Assembly (NCBI RefSeq): GCF_016889765.1
Contig: NZ_CP069533.1
Coordinates: 1-64,000 of the forward strand
Direction of reading: 5' to 3'
DNA length: 64,000 bases
From: Corynebacterium minutissimum
Lineage (GTDB): Bacteria > Actinomycetota > Actinomycetes > Mycobacteriales > Mycobacteriaceae
Below the pieces are notes generated by a model. That model worked only from the letters and a program-made list of their open reading frames with translations, ran no database searches and was not told the DNA's origin. Shown piece by piece: positions 8,433 to 18,065 of the stretch. The number at the start of each line of letters is the position of its first letter. Position 1 is the stretch's first letter. Made by a program: the position numbers and the translations under genes.

Positions 8433-9986
8433 ATGAGCCGTATCAAGCGAGTCATTGGCACTGAAACCGAGTACGGTATCGCCACACCATCGAACCCGGC
8501 GCTGTCTCCCATTGTGACCTCAACGCATGCCGTCGTGGCCTATGCTGCGCTGCACACCGGGGCGCGTTCTCGCTGGGATTTCCGCGAGGAGCACCCGCTG
8601 CGCGATAGTCGTGGGTTTGACCTCAAGCGCTATCACACCGTTCCCGTGGTGGATCCCAACGCGCTCGGTGTCGCCAACGTGGTCACCGCCAATGGTGCCC
8701 GTTTCTATGTCGATCATGCCCACCCCGAGTACTCCTCGCCGGAGTGCACAAACGCATGGGATGCCATGCTTTACGACGCCGCCGGCGACCTCATCCTGCG
8801 CCGAGCAGCGGACGCCGTGAACGAGCTCACAGCCCAGGGCACCTCTGTATTGGCGCACCATGATCCGTGCCCGCCGTTGAAGTTCTACAAGAACAACGTC
8901 GACGGCAAAGGCGCGTCGTACGGCAGCCACGAGAACTACCAGTACTCACGGAGCACCGATTTCGAGGACATCGCCCAAGGCCTTATCCCCTTCTTCGTGA
9001 CCCGCCAGGTGGTCACGGGGGCTGGCCGCGTGGGCCTAGGCCCTGATGGAGAAGAGCCAGGGTTCCAAATATCTCAGCGGGCGGACTATATCGAAACCGA
9101 GATTTCCTTGGAAACCACGCTTAACCGCGGCATTATCAATACCCGCGACGAACCGCATGCGGTGGCAGAAGAATTTGGCCGCCTCCACGTCATCATTGGT
9201 GACGCCAACATGTCCCAGACCTCGAATCTTCTCAAGCTCGGCATGACCTCTCTCGTGCTCGATGCCATCGAGGACGGCGTCGACTTTAGTGACCTGCGCC
9301 TGGCAGATCCCGTGGCAGAGGTTCAACGTGTCAGCCGCGACCTCACCTTGAGCCATGAGCTGGTGCTTCACGACGGCCGCCGCCTCACCGCCCTCGACAT
9401 CCTCAGTGTCTACCGCGAGCGCGTCACCGCCACCTCGGCGGCGGACGAGAAGGTCCTCGCTGCTTGGGACGAGGTTGTGGCTCTTCTGGCTGACGACCCC
9501 TTGAAAGCTGCGAACCTGCTGGATTGGGTAGCCAAGTACCGCCTTATTAAGGGCTATCTCGACCGCGGCGTCGCCCCTGAAGATCCCAAGCTCGCGCTCA
9601 TCGATCTTCAGTACACCGACATCGATCCCGCCAAGTCCCTCCACCACGCTCTCGTGCGCAAGGGACAGATGCGTACCCTCGTCAGTGAGGAGGAGCTTAT
9701 CCATGCGGCAGAGAATCCACCGAGTGATACCCGCGCTTACCTGCGTGGGCGCGCCACCCAGAAGTTTGGTGAGGATGTCCTCGCTGCCTCCTGGCAATCG
9801 CTGACGTTTCGCGTGGGCGAATCCAGCGGGCCCGAATCCGGCGCTGCCCATGTTCCCCTCGATGTGACCACGCAGTTAGGGCGGGAAGACGTCGGCACAT
9901 TACTCGAATCCAGCACGCACGCGAAAGAACTCGTGGAGGGATTGCGCCAGCTCGGCGTGCCCATCGAGTACCCTACGATGTATTAG
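8433..9986 (+). CDS. dop: Dop, Pup deamidase/depupylase
   Basis: The 517-residue protein is a carboxylate-amine ligase-like enzyme (glutamine synthetase fold) that removes Pup from lysines and in some species deamidates Pup. The opening RVIGTETEYGI is the conserved nucleotide/Mg-binding strand, and Asp94 in YVDHAHPEYSSPE is the known catalytic position. The PHAVAEEFGRLHVI region and long C-terminal domain are typical. Pup in this window already ends in Glu, so depupylation is the more relevant activity. ATG 8433 follows arc by two bases and pup starts 57 bp downstream. Confidence 0.96.
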   Translation: MSRIKRVIGTETEYGIATPSNPALSPIVTSTHAVVAYAALHTGARSRWDFREEHPLRDSRGFDLKRYHTVPVVDPNALGVANVVTANGARFYVDHAHPEYSSPECTNAWDAMLYDAAGDLILRRAADAVNELTAQGTSVLAHHDPCPPLKFYKNNVDGKGASYGSHENYQYSRSTDFEDIAQGLIPFFVTRQVVTGAGRVGLGPDGEEPGFQISQRADYIETEISLETTLNRGIINTRDEPHAVAEEFGRLHVIIGDANMSQTSNLLKLGMTSLVLDAIEDGVDFSDLRLADPVAEVQRVSRDLTLSHELVLHDGRRLTALDILSVYRERVTATSAADEKVLAAWDEVVALLADDPLKAANLLDWVAKYRLIKGYLDRGVAPEDPKLALIDLQYTDIDPAKSLHHALVRKGQMRTLVSEEELIHAAENPPSDTRAYLRGRATQKFGEDVLAASWQSLTFRVGESSGPESGAAHVPLDVTTQLGREDVGTLLESSTHAKELVEGLRQLGVPIEYPTMY

Positions 9987-10043
9987 AGCGCATGTTTTAA
10001 GCAGCGTGATCTCGCTTTGTAGCTCACGAAAGGAGCCTTCACC

Positions 10044-10235
10044 ATGAGCGGTAAGCAATCTCAGATTAACGCCGGCGGCGGCAACAACTCCGGTGATAAC
10101 GCCGAGGAATTCGACGCCGGCCAGGTCAGCATCAACAGCGCTGGTACCGACGATCTCCTCGATGAGATCGATGGCCTGCTGGAATCCAACGCCGAAGAGT
10201 TTGTGCGCTCTTATGTGCAAAAGGGCGGCGAATAA
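10044..10235 (+). CDS. pup: Prokaryotic ubiquitin-like protein Pup
   Basis: This 63-residue, acidic, disordered protein is the modifier attached to target lysines. The C-terminal part (DDLLDEIDGLLESNAEEFV) forms the helix that pairs with the ARC coiled coil. The final residues are KGGE, so the terminal glutamate needed by PafA is encoded directly and no deamidation is required. AAAGGAG lies before ATG 10044. pafA begins three bases after the last sense-strand codon position of pup, so both are translated from one message. Confidence 0.97.
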   Translation: MSGKQSQINAGGGNNSGDNAEEFDAGQVSINSAGTDDLLDEIDGLLESNAEEFVRSYVQKGGE

Positions 10236-10237
10236 AG

Positions 10238-11665
10238 GTGGAGAAGACCGCCGATACTGCGCCTGTATACGCTCGGCGCATCATGGGCATTGAAACCGAG
10301 TACGGCATCACCACCTCTACGGCTTCCGGGCAGCGGGTTTTGTCGCCCGATGAGATTGCCCGCTTGCTTTTTCGCCCCGTGGTAGCGGAGTATTCTTCCT
10401 CAAATATTTTCGCTCCCAACGCGTCGCGCCTCTATCTCGATGTGGGTTCTCACCCAGAGGTTGCTACAGCAGAGTGCGATAGCTTGAGCCAGCTCATTGC
10501 CTACGAGCGCGCGGGTGATGTGATGGTGGACCATCTAGCTCGACAAGCAGAAGAGGCTCTCGCCGCACAAGGCGAGGAACGCGCAGTCTACCTGTTCAAA
10601 AACAATGTGGATTCTGCTGGTAACTCCTACGGCTGCCACGAGAATTACCTCATTGGCCGCCACGTTGTGCTCAAGGACTTGGGCCAGGCATTGCTGCCGT
10701 TCCTCATTACTCGCCAACTCATCTGTGGTGCTGGAATGATCCAGAGGGCTAAGGGCGATGAACCAGCGCGTTTCGTGCTGTCTCAGCGCGCCGACCAGGT
10801 GTGGGAAGGCGTGTCCTCGGCGACGACTCGCTCGCGGCCCATCATCAATACGCGCGACGAGCCGCACGGCGATTCCAAGCTCTACCGACGTATGCACGTG
10901 ATCGTGGGTGACTCGAACATGGCGGAACCTACTATGGCGCTCAAAGTAGGCTCCGCGCTGCTGATGCTGGAAATGCTTGAGGCAGGCTTCGACGTACCGC
11001 AGTACTCGGTCCAGGATCCTATCCACCACATTCGCGCGATTGCCCTCGATCCCACGGGGAGCACGGCTCTGCCGCTTGCCGGTGGCTCCATGGTCACGGC
11101 CCTAGAAGTCCAGCAGGCCCTGTGCGATGCCGCCACGCGTTGGCTCGACCATCGCGACGATGCCGGTACCCCTACCGCGGAGATGGCACGCGTGGTTGAC
11201 CTGTGGCAGCGTACGCTCGCGGCCATCGATACTCAGGACTTTTCCGGTATCGACCGTGAAATCGATTGGGTCATCAAGCGAAGCCTTCTGGAGCGCTACC
11301 GCACCCGCCTAGGAGGGGAGTGGAGCCACCCCAAGCTGGCCCAGATTGACCTGACCTACCACGATATTCGCCCCGGACGCGGGCTCTATAGCGTGCTGAA
11401 GCAGCGAGAGATGGTTAAGCGCTGGATTGATGATGCTGCCATCACTACTGCTGTAGAGCAACCACCGCAGACTACGCGTGCCAAGCTGCGCGGTGAATTC
11501 CTCGCCACCGCGCGTGAGCTCAATGCGGCCATCACGGTGGATTGGACACGGATGAAGGTCAACCGTCCAGAGCCCATGACGGAGGAGTTCTCCGAGCCCT
11601 TCGTGTCCGCGGACCCGCGCTTGGATGGATTGTTAGACTACATGCGTTCGCACCACAGCGTTTAG
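10238..11665 (+). CDS. pafA: Pup-protein ligase PafA
   Basis: The 475-residue ligase phosphorylates the terminal glutamate of Pup and links it to substrate lysines. RRIMGIETEYG near the N-terminus and LYLDVGSHPE (Asp near residue 68) are the conserved ATP/Mg and catalytic elements, and INTRDEPHGD marks the active site loop. The start is probably GTG 10238, immediately after pup. A later ATG inside RRIMG would cut into the conserved strand. It is paralogous to dop and shares its fold. Confidence 0.96.
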   Translation: MEKTADTAPVYARRIMGIETEYGITTSTASGQRVLSPDEIARLLFRPVVAEYSSSNIFAPNASRLYLDVGSHPEVATAECDSLSQLIAYERAGDVMVDHLARQAEEALAAQGEERAVYLFKNNVDSAGNSYGCHENYLIGRHVVLKDLGQALLPFLITRQLICGAGMIQRAKGDEPARFVLSQRADQVWEGVSSATTRSRPIINTRDEPHGDSKLYRRMHVIVGDSNMAEPTMALKVGSALLMLEMLEAGFDVPQYSVQDPIHHIRAIALDPTGSTALPLAGGSMVTALEVQQALCDAATRWLDHRDDAGTPTAEMARVVDLWQRTLAAIDTQDFSGIDREIDWVIKRSLLERYRTRLGGEWSHPKLAQIDLTYHDIRPGRGLYSVLKQREMVKRWIDDAAITTAVEQPPQTTRAKLRGEFLATARELNAAITVDWTRMKVNRPEPMTEEFSEPFVSADPRLDGLLDYMRSHHSV

Positions 11666-11723
11666 CGCTTAGCTCACGCCCCATTGAAAAGCCGCCGTCT
11701 TGAGCCTGAAGGAGCCTAGCACT

Positions 11724-12722
11724 ATGCCGTCGTCCACTGACCGCACAGCCACCCGGGCTCCTGCACGGGATATGGCTATTGAAAGGCTCACCAACCTCAC
11801 CTTCGCGTTGCACGGCGCCGCTCACCAGGGAGGTGTTCCAGACCGGAGTGCGTCTTGGATTCGCAGCCATGTCGAGGGCTACCAAGGCAAGAGCGACGAG
11901 GCGTTTAGCAAGTTGCTTTCCCGCGATATCCGCACGCTGCAACGCGCCGGTGTTCCGGTGGTGCATTCTAGTGGCGCTGAGGGTCCTCTGTATCGGCTCA
12001 ACCCTGAGGACTACCAGCTACCGCCGGTCGATTTCACTCCCGAGGAAGCCATGGTCCTTGGCGTGGCCGGTGGAATTGGTACTCCGGGTGGCCTCAGTGA
12101 CTTCAGTTTGTCTGCTTGGACCAAGATTGCTGCTTCGGGTGCGTCCCGTGATCTTTCTGGAGCGCCCGTCTACACGGCCGTCAATGACATGACGAAGCTC
12201 AGCCCGGAGTTGGTCAAGGCTGTTCTTACCGCGGTACGCGCAGGAGTGCGTATCTCCTTTGACTATTACGCCACTCCTTCCTCCGAGCCTGTACGCCGAC
12301 TCATGGATCCTTGGGGACTGGTCAATCACCGTGACCGCGTCTACCTCGTGGGCTGGGACGCTGACCGCAAGGCACCGCGCACCTTTCGCGCCACGCGGAT
12401 AGACAATGTGCGCCGTTCCCGCCAGGAAGCCACGCACCTCGAGCAGAGTGCGCCTTTGCAAGACCTCGTCATTGCAGCGCTGCAGCGGGGTGAGACCGTC
12501 ACTGCGCTCCTTGAGGTACCGCAGGGCCAGGCCGTCGAATTAGTGGAGGCCGGAAAGCGCCGCCCAGATGGGCAAGTCGAGCTTCACGACGTCGACCGTG
12601 ATTGGCTCATCCGCACCGCCGCGGGCTATGCGCCGGACGTTGTTGTCCTCGAGCCCGAGGACGTCCGCTCCGACATCCTGGCCTTACTTCGCAGTGCTAG
12701 CGAGGAGGAAGCCCATGGCTGA
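11724..12722 (+). CDS. pafB: WYL-domain transcription regulator PafB
   Basis: The 332-residue protein has an N-terminal winged helix region (about residues 15-90, with LLSRDIRTLQRAGVPV) and a WYL-type domain (DPWGLVNHRDRVYLVGWD) near its middle. With PafC it forms the activator of the LexA-independent DNA-damage response studied in mycobacteria. ATG 11724 is chosen because AAGGAG lies at 11708-11713. Its stop overlaps the pafC start by 8 bp, which implies translational coupling and a fixed stoichiometry. Confidence 0.93.
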   Translation: MPSSTDRTATRAPARDMAIERLTNLTFALHGAAHQGGVPDRSASWIRSHVEGYQGKSDEAFSKLLSRDIRTLQRAGVPVVHSSGAEGPLYRLNPEDYQLPPVDFTPEEAMVLGVAGGIGTPGGLSDFSLSAWTKIAASGASRDLSGAPVYTAVNDMTKLSPELVKAVLTAVRAGVRISFDYYATPSSEPVRRLMDPWGLVNHRDRVYLVGWDADRKAPRTFRATRIDNVRRSRQEATHLEQSAPLQDLVIAALQRGETVTALLEVPQGQAVELVEAGKRRPDGQVELHDVDRDWLIRTAAGYAPDVVVLEPEDVRSDILALLRSASEEEAHG

Positions 12723-13680
12723 TCAGTCACGCAAATTGCAGGCGCTCGTACGTTCCCTCAACCTCATCCCATATCTGCGCAACCATCCGGGCCTGAGCCC
12801 TATGGAAGCTGCTGAAGACCTCGGTATGACACCCGTGGAGCTGAAAGACGCCATCGATAGGCTCTTTTGTTCTGGCGTAGGGCGCAATACTGAAGACCTG
12901 ATCGACTTGAGCTTCAGCTATCGCGATGGCATTGAAATCTACAATGACCAAGGGTTGACCCAAGCGTTGCGCCTTACGCCGACGGAGGCCGGCGCGCTGC
13001 TGCTCACCCTCGAATCCTTGGAAGCAATGCCGGGGCTTGTCGACGTCTCCGCGGTCCATTCCGCCGCCTCAAAGCTGCGTGCCATCATGGACGACAAGAC
13101 CGCGGCCATCTACGATTCCCTAGCCACCACCGACCCCGAGGAATCCGCGGTGCAAGCGGCGCTTGCGGGGGCCGTCGACAAGCGCCAGCAGGTGCGTTTT
13201 ACCTACTGGAGCATGTCCTCCAACCGCACCACGGAACGCACCGTTCACCCGGCTCGCATCTTCATCGTCGACGGCGAGCCTTATCTGGCTGCGTGGGAAG
13301 AGACGACAGGGGAGCACCGCACGTTCCGCCTTGACCGCATGCACAATGTCGAGGTTCTCGATGCCACCGCGAGCCCTCACTTGAGAGAACTGGACTTTAA
13401 CCCCGATTCACCCTTTGGTCTAGATCACACTCTCACCGCAGAGCTGGAGATTCACCAAGAATTCACCTGGCTAGCCGAGCACTATGACATCACCCTAGGT
13501 GAAGAATTAGAAAATGGCCTCATAGCTGCGACGATGCCGGTCGGTTCGAAAGACTGGTTTAGCCGTTTCGCCCTCGGACAAAGCGATAGGTTGCGGGTTG
13601 TGGGGCCCAAGAAACTGGTTGAGACGATTTCGCAGCATAGAAAACGCGCCGTGGAGCGTTATACTCAACACCCAGATTAA
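12715..13680 (+). CDS. pafC: WYL-domain transcription regulator PafC
   Basis: The 321-residue partner of PafB has an N-terminal helix-turn-helix (LVRSLNLIPYLRNHPGLS) and a WYL domain (TVHPARIFIVDGEPYLAAW) around residues 175-225. ATG 12715 lies inside the end of pafB. No terminator is evident between pafC and the tat genes, but an 81 bp gap could hold a promoter. In mycobacteria PafBC responds to DNA damage rather than controlling pupylation directly. Confidence 0.92.
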   Translation: MADQSRKLQALVRSLNLIPYLRNHPGLSPMEAAEDLGMTPVELKDAIDRLFCSGVGRNTEDLIDLSFSYRDGIEIYNDQGLTQALRLTPTEAGALLLTLESLEAMPGLVDVSAVHSAASKLRAIMDDKTAAIYDSLATTDPEESAVQAALAGAVDKRQQVRFTYWSMSSNRTTERTVHPARIFIVDGEPYLAAWEETTGEHRTFRLDRMHNVEVLDATASPHLRELDFNPDSPFGLDHTLTAELEIHQEFTWLAEHYDITLGEELENGLIAATMPVGSKDWFSRFALGQSDRLRVVGPKKLVETISQHRKRAVERYTQHPD

Positions 13681-13761
13681 GAGCTCTCTGCGTGCGCCCG
13701 TTGTATGGTGAAGTCTTCCTTTACAGCGCGCACCACCAACTACGAAAGAAGGGGCATCCCC

Positions 13762-14025
13762 ATGACCGTGGGACCTTTGGAAATCGGCCTTGTCGTCCTC
13801 GTTATTGTGCTGCTGTTTGGCGCTAGGAAACTCCCAGAGCTGGCCCGTTCTCTCGGCCGCTCCATGCGCATCTTCAAGTCCGAGGTTAAAGAGATGAAGG
13901 ACGAGAACAACACCACTAACGAGCAGGGCCAGATCGCTGCATCGAAGAGGAACGACGAGGACTTCTGGAATAGTCCGGAGATGCAGCCGCGCTCCACCAA
14001 GCCGGTCGACGGCACGCAGAACTAG
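13762..14025 (+). CDS. tatA: Sec-independent translocase subunit TatA
   Basis: The 87-residue protein has one N-terminal membrane helix (EIGLVVLVIVLLFGARKLPELARSLG) followed by an amphipathic helix and a polar tail. FGARKLPELARSLG is the TatA signature. It multimerises to form the pore for folded Tat substrates. AGAAGG precedes ATG 13762. tatC follows after 72 bp. Confidence 0.95.
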   Translation: MTVGPLEIGLVVLVIVLLFGARKLPELARSLGRSMRIFKSEVKEMKDENNTTNEQGQIAASKRNDEDFWNSPEMQPRSTKPVDGTQN

Positions 14026-14097
14026 AACGCACAGAACTAGACGCGGCCCACCCACCACTAACAACAACTTTCTGCCTGAGAGGGGAGGACGTGTGCC

Positions 14098-15150
14098 TTG
14101 AGCGATAGGAGCACACCACCAACTACGACGACAACGTCTCGCAGGCAGAAGTGGACCTCAAAGCTTCGGCGCAAGCCTAAGAACCCTACCGGGGAGATGA
14201 CCCTGGTTCAGCACCTGCAGGAACTGCGCAGGCGTATCGTCATCTCTTTGCTTGCCCTCGTCGTGGGCACCATTGTGGGTTTCATCTGGTATCAGAACGC
14301 ACCGTTTAATATCGCGCCGCTCGGCGAGATCCTCCGTGGGCCGTATTGTTCATTGCCTGAAGAAAGCCGTGTGTCCTTCTCTGCCGATGGCGAATGCCGC
14401 CTTTTGGCCACCAGTCCCTTTGAGATGCTCTTGCTTCGCCTCAAAGTAGGTGCACTGGCCGGTGCAGTGCTGTCCTCGCCTGTGTGGTTGTACCAAATTT
14501 GGGCTTTCATCGTCCCCGGCCTGCACAAGAACGAACGCCGCTTCACCTTCTTCTTTGTCTTCTCGGCGGTAGTATTGTTCGTCCTTGGTGCTGTGCTGGC
14601 CTACTTTATCCTCTCCGTCGGCCTTGAGTTCCTCATGGGCATGGGTGAAGAGTTCCAGACTGCTGCGCTGACCGGCGAGCGGTATTTCTATTTCCTGCTG
14701 GCGCTGCTCATGATTTTCGGCGTGAGTTTTGAAATCCCATTGCTCATCGTGTGCCTCAATATGGTCGGCGTCTTGGAGTACCAGCATGTCAAGGACAAGC
14801 GCCGCATTATCATCGTCGCGATTATGATTTTCGCCGCGGTGGTCACACCTGGTCAAGAGCCTTTCTCCATGTTGGTTCTGGCCTTGGCACTGGTCTTCCT
14901 CGTAGAGATCGCCTTCCAGTTCTGCCGAATCAACGACAAGCGCCGAAACCGTACGCGCCCCGAGTGGATGGACCTCGACGATGAGACGGCCTCTCCGCTG
15001 GGAGAAGGACCAGGTGGAATTGAGGCACCTACTCCAGTAGAAGCCCCGACGAGTGTCACGGCTTCTCCTGCTCCATCTAAGGCCACTCCGCCGAGCACCC
15101 ATACACGTACTCAGCCGCCCCAGGGTGAGTTCTTCGACGACGTTCTCTAG
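14098..15150 (+). CDS. tatC: Twin-arginine translocase subunit TatC
   Basis: The 350-residue protein carries the six membrane helices of TatC, the receptor for twin-arginine signal peptides. MTLVQHLQELRRRI at about residues 33-46 is the conserved N-terminal cytoplasmic helix. A proline/threonine-rich cytoplasmic tail of about 65 residues extends past the last helix, longer than in E. coli TatC (258 residues). The start is TTG 14098, with GGGAGG at 14083-14088. No tatB-like gene is adjacent. Confidence 0.95.
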   Translation: MSDRSTPPTTTTTSRRQKWTSKLRRKPKNPTGEMTLVQHLQELRRRIVISLLALVVGTIVGFIWYQNAPFNIAPLGEILRGPYCSLPEESRVSFSADGECRLLATSPFEMLLLRLKVGALAGAVLSSPVWLYQIWAFIVPGLHKNERRFTFFFVFSAVVLFVLGAVLAYFILSVGLEFLMGMGEEFQTAALTGERYFYFLLALLMIFGVSFEIPLLIVCLNMVGVLEYQHVKDKRRIIIVAIMIFAAVVTPGQEPFSMLVLALALVFLVEIAFQFCRINDKRRNRTRPEWMDLDDETASPLGEGPGGIEAPTPVEAPTSVTASPAPSKATPPSTHTRTQPPQGEFFDDVL

Positions 15151-15213
15151 CATTGCCGCTTCCCACCTCTTATTGGGTAAGCGCCTCACTGCGCCGGACG
15201 TCCATTAGGCAGG

Positions 15214-15219
15214 TACCCT
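15214..15219 (+). promoter_or_regulatory. -10 box of helY (TACCCT)
   Basis: TACCCT lies 8 nt before ATG 15228, fitting a nearly leaderless transcript separate from the tat operon. Confidence 0.5.
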
Positions 15220-15227
15220 GGGTTCTT

Positions 15228-18065
15228 ATGACACTGACGCATCTGGATGAGTTTACCCGCGCCCTGCCGTACTCCCTGGATGACTTCCAGGTCGAAGGCT
15301 GCCAGGCCGTCGAGGACGGTCATGGCGTCTTGGTCTGTGCGCCAACGGGTGCGGGCAAGACCATCGTGGGTGAGTTTGCCGTGTCCCTAGCGTTGAGCCA
15401 GGGAACACGTTGTTTCTACACAACCCCGATTAAGGCTCTGAGTAACCAGAAGTACCACGATCTGGTCGAGGCACACGGCGAAGACGCCGTCGGCCTGCTC
15501 ACTGGTGATGTCTCCATCAACTCCTCGGCAGACATTCTCGTTATGACCACCGAGGTTCTGCGCAACATGATTTATGCCGGATCTGGTGCACTCGACCGGC
15601 TTACCCATGTGGTCATGGATGAAATCCATTTCCTTGCAGACGCTTCCCGCGGAGCAGTGTGGGAAGAGGTCATCCTCAACCTTGATGAACACGTTTCCAT
15701 CATTGGTCTTTCCGCAACCGTGTCCAACTCAGAAGAATTTGGTCGATGGCTCAGCACCGTGCGTGGAGATACCACCGTCATCGTCTCGGAGAAGCGCCCC
15801 GTCCCGCTGGATCAGTGGATGATGGTGGGGCGCAAGATTTACCCACTTTTCGAACCGAATTCCGGTGGACAGGTCAACACTGAATTGGCGCGCCGCATCG
15901 CTCGGCTCGAGTCGGGGGAACGCACATCCGATCACGGTAATGATCGCCACGAGTACACACGTACCAGCTTCCGGTCACGCGCACGCCACAAGGGTGGCGG
16001 TCGCGGACGTCGGGGCGACGACCAAGGCCATGGCAACGCTGCACGCAGCGGAGCGCCCCGCGCCCAGGACCGCTACCGTCCGCTCGGCCGCCCTGAGGTG
16101 CTTAAAGAGCTGCAATCCATGAACATGCTGCCGGCCATTACTTTTATCTTCTCCCGCGCTGGCTGCGATGGTGCCCTTTACCAGTGCTTACGCTCCCGCA
16201 TGGTTCTGACCACTCCGGAGGAAGCAACCGAAATCAAGGCCATCGTGGACCGCGGAGTGGAAGGAATCCCGGAAGAAGACTTGCAGGTCTTGGACTTCAA
16301 ACGTTGGCGCGAAGCGCTGTCTCGTGGGTTCGCCGCCCATCATGCCGGTATGCTGCCAGCGTTCCGGCACATCGTGGAGGAGCTTTTCGTCAAAGGTTTA
16401 GTCAGGGCGGTCTTTGCTACTGAGACCCTCGCACTCGGCATTAATATGCCAGCGCGCACGGTGGTGCTGGAGAAGCTCATCAAATTCAACGGTGAGGCTC
16501 ACGTCGACCTCACCCCTGGACAGTACACGCAGCTCACCGGACGCGCGGGACGCCGTGGGATCGATACACAGGGCAATGCCGTTGTCCAGTGGGCGCCAGC
16601 GATGGATCCCCAGGCCGTCGCCGGGCTTGCGTCCACGCGTACCTACCCGCTCATTTCCACCTTCGAGCCGGGCTACAACATGGCGATTAACTTGCTCGGC
16701 ATGCTCGGCTTTGATGAATCTCTCCGCCTGCTGGAGAAATCTTTCGCTCAGTTCCAAGCAGACGGTTCCGTGGTGGAGGAGACCCGTGAGATTGAACGTG
16801 CAGAGCACCGCGTGCGCGAACTTAGAGCGCAACTTGAGGACGCCATCTCCCACCTAGCACCACCTACAAAAGATGGTGATGATGCCGCCGAGGTCCTCAT
16901 GGACTATATGCGCCTGCGCCGGGCACTTTCTGAGGAGGAGAAGGCCGCCCAAGCCAATAAGAAACACGAGCGCCGCAAGGAAGTCGCCGCTGTTCTTGCA
17001 CGCCTCCAGGTAGGTGACGTCATTGCCATTGCCACGCGCAAGCGCCCCACCTTGGCAGTCGTCATTACGCCAGCTAATCAAACCGCTGATCCCCGCCCAT
17101 GGGTCACCACCGAAACAGGATGGTCCGGGCGCATCGACGCCGAAGGTATCGAGAACCCGCCCATCACCGTGGGCCACATGAAGCTGCCGCGCGCAGCGCA
17201 GAAGAATCCGCGTCGCCACACCAAGTACGTTCAGGATGCCTTCAAGCGGGACTTTTATAAACGGCCGAAGAAGATGCGCACGGAACCACGAAACCGTCCA
17301 AATAAAAAGGTGGGGGAGCTGCGAGACGCACTACGCCAGCATCCAGTCCACCATTGGCCGGCTACTGACCGCGAGCAGCTGGCTGGAGTAGCTCAGAAGC
17401 TCGCTCGTCGCGAGCGGGACTTGGAGAAACTCGAAACCAAGGTCGAACGCGCCACGGATACCTTGGGACGGACCTTTGAACGCATCGTCGACCTTCTCGC
17501 TGAGATGGATTACGTCGAGTTTGAGGGCTACGGTGACGACCGCGAGCCTGTCATCACCGATGAAGGTGAGCGTCTTGCCAAGATTCACTCCGAGTCGGAC
17601 CTCCTCGTTGCGCAATGCCTCAAGAGAGGTATCTGGAACGACCTAGACCCAGCTGAACTGGCTGGTGTGGCCTCCCTCTGTGTCTTTGAAAACCGCAAGG
17701 CTACACGCGGTGAAGCGGGGGCAGCCACCGATCCCATGGCGGACGCCATGGAGGATACGTGGCGGATTTATACCGAACTTGTCGCCGATGAAAAACGGCA
17801 TCACCTGCCCCAAACCCGGGAACCGGAAGCAGCTTTTGCCCTAGCCATCCACCAGTGGACGGCAGGAGCACCGTTGGCCTACTGCATGGCCGCCGCCAAT
17901 GAAGCGGGCGCTGAGCTGACCCCGGGTGACTTCGTGCGGTGGTGCCGCCAGGTGGTGGATTTGCTCCAGCAAATCGCCAAGACTGGCTACGAGGAGGAAA
18001 TTCGCCGCAATGCCCGGCGCGCCATTGACGCTATTCAGCGAGGCGTCGTGGCTATCGGCGCTTAA
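15228..18065 (+). CDS. helY: Ski2-like DEAD/DEAH helicase HelY
   Basis: The 945-residue protein is the actinobacterial Ski2/Mtr4-like RNA helicase. Motif I APTGAGKT is at residues 38-45, motif II is MDEIHFLAD near residue 130, and the second RecA domain ends with QLTGRAGRRGID. Between the RecA domains sits a basic, probably disordered insert (about residues 225-285) rich in Arg, Gly, His and Asp. The C-terminal half carries the coiled-coil and helical domains of the family. Adjacency to tatAC is conserved in actinobacteria. Its last 14 bp overlap the convergent protease gene. Confidence 0.94.
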   Translation: MTLTHLDEFTRALPYSLDDFQVEGCQAVEDGHGVLVCAPTGAGKTIVGEFAVSLALSQGTRCFYTTPIKALSNQKYHDLVEAHGEDAVGLLTGDVSINSSADILVMTTEVLRNMIYAGSGALDRLTHVVMDEIHFLADASRGAVWEEVILNLDEHVSIIGLSATVSNSEEFGRWLSTVRGDTTVIVSEKRPVPLDQWMMVGRKIYPLFEPNSGGQVNTELARRIARLESGERTSDHGNDRHEYTRTSFRSRARHKGGGRGRRGDDQGHGNAARSGAPRAQDRYRPLGRPEVLKELQSMNMLPAITFIFSRAGCDGALYQCLRSRMVLTTPEEATEIKAIVDRGVEGIPEEDLQVLDFKRWREALSRGFAAHHAGMLPAFRHIVEELFVKGLVRAVFATETLALGINMPARTVVLEKLIKFNGEAHVDLTPGQYTQLTGRAGRRGIDTQGNAVVQWAPAMDPQAVAGLASTRTYPLISTFEPGYNMAINLLGMLGFDESLRLLEKSFAQFQADGSVVEETREIERAEHRVRELRAQLEDAISHLAPPTKDGDDAAEVLMDYMRLRRALSEEEKAAQANKKHERRKEVAAVLARLQVGDVIAIATRKRPTLAVVITPANQTADPRPWVTTETGWSGRIDAEGIENPPITVGHMKLPRAAQKNPRRHTKYVQDAFKRDFYKRPKKMRTEPRNRPNKKVGELRDALRQHPVHHWPATDREQLAGVAQKLARRERDLEKLETKVERATDTLGRTFERIVDLLAEMDYVEFEGYGDDREPVITDEGERLAKIHSESDLLVAQCLKRGIWNDLDPAELAGVASLCVFENRKATRGEAGAATDPMADAMEDTWRIYTELVADEKRHHLPQTREPEAAFALAIHQWTAGAPLAYCMAAANEAGAELTPGDFVRWCRQVVDLLQQIAKTGYEEEIRRNARRAIDAIQRGVVAIGA

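Noticed and set aside
13990..14040. Near-duplicate ending CAGAACTAG at the tatA stop
   Set aside because: This is a small local duplication after the stop codon, with no visible effect on the protein.
13730..14126. Repeated string ACCACCAACTACGA before tatA and in the tatC N-terminus
   Set aside because: The copies are short and one is in coding sequence for Pro/Thr residues; chance or local duplication is enough to explain it.
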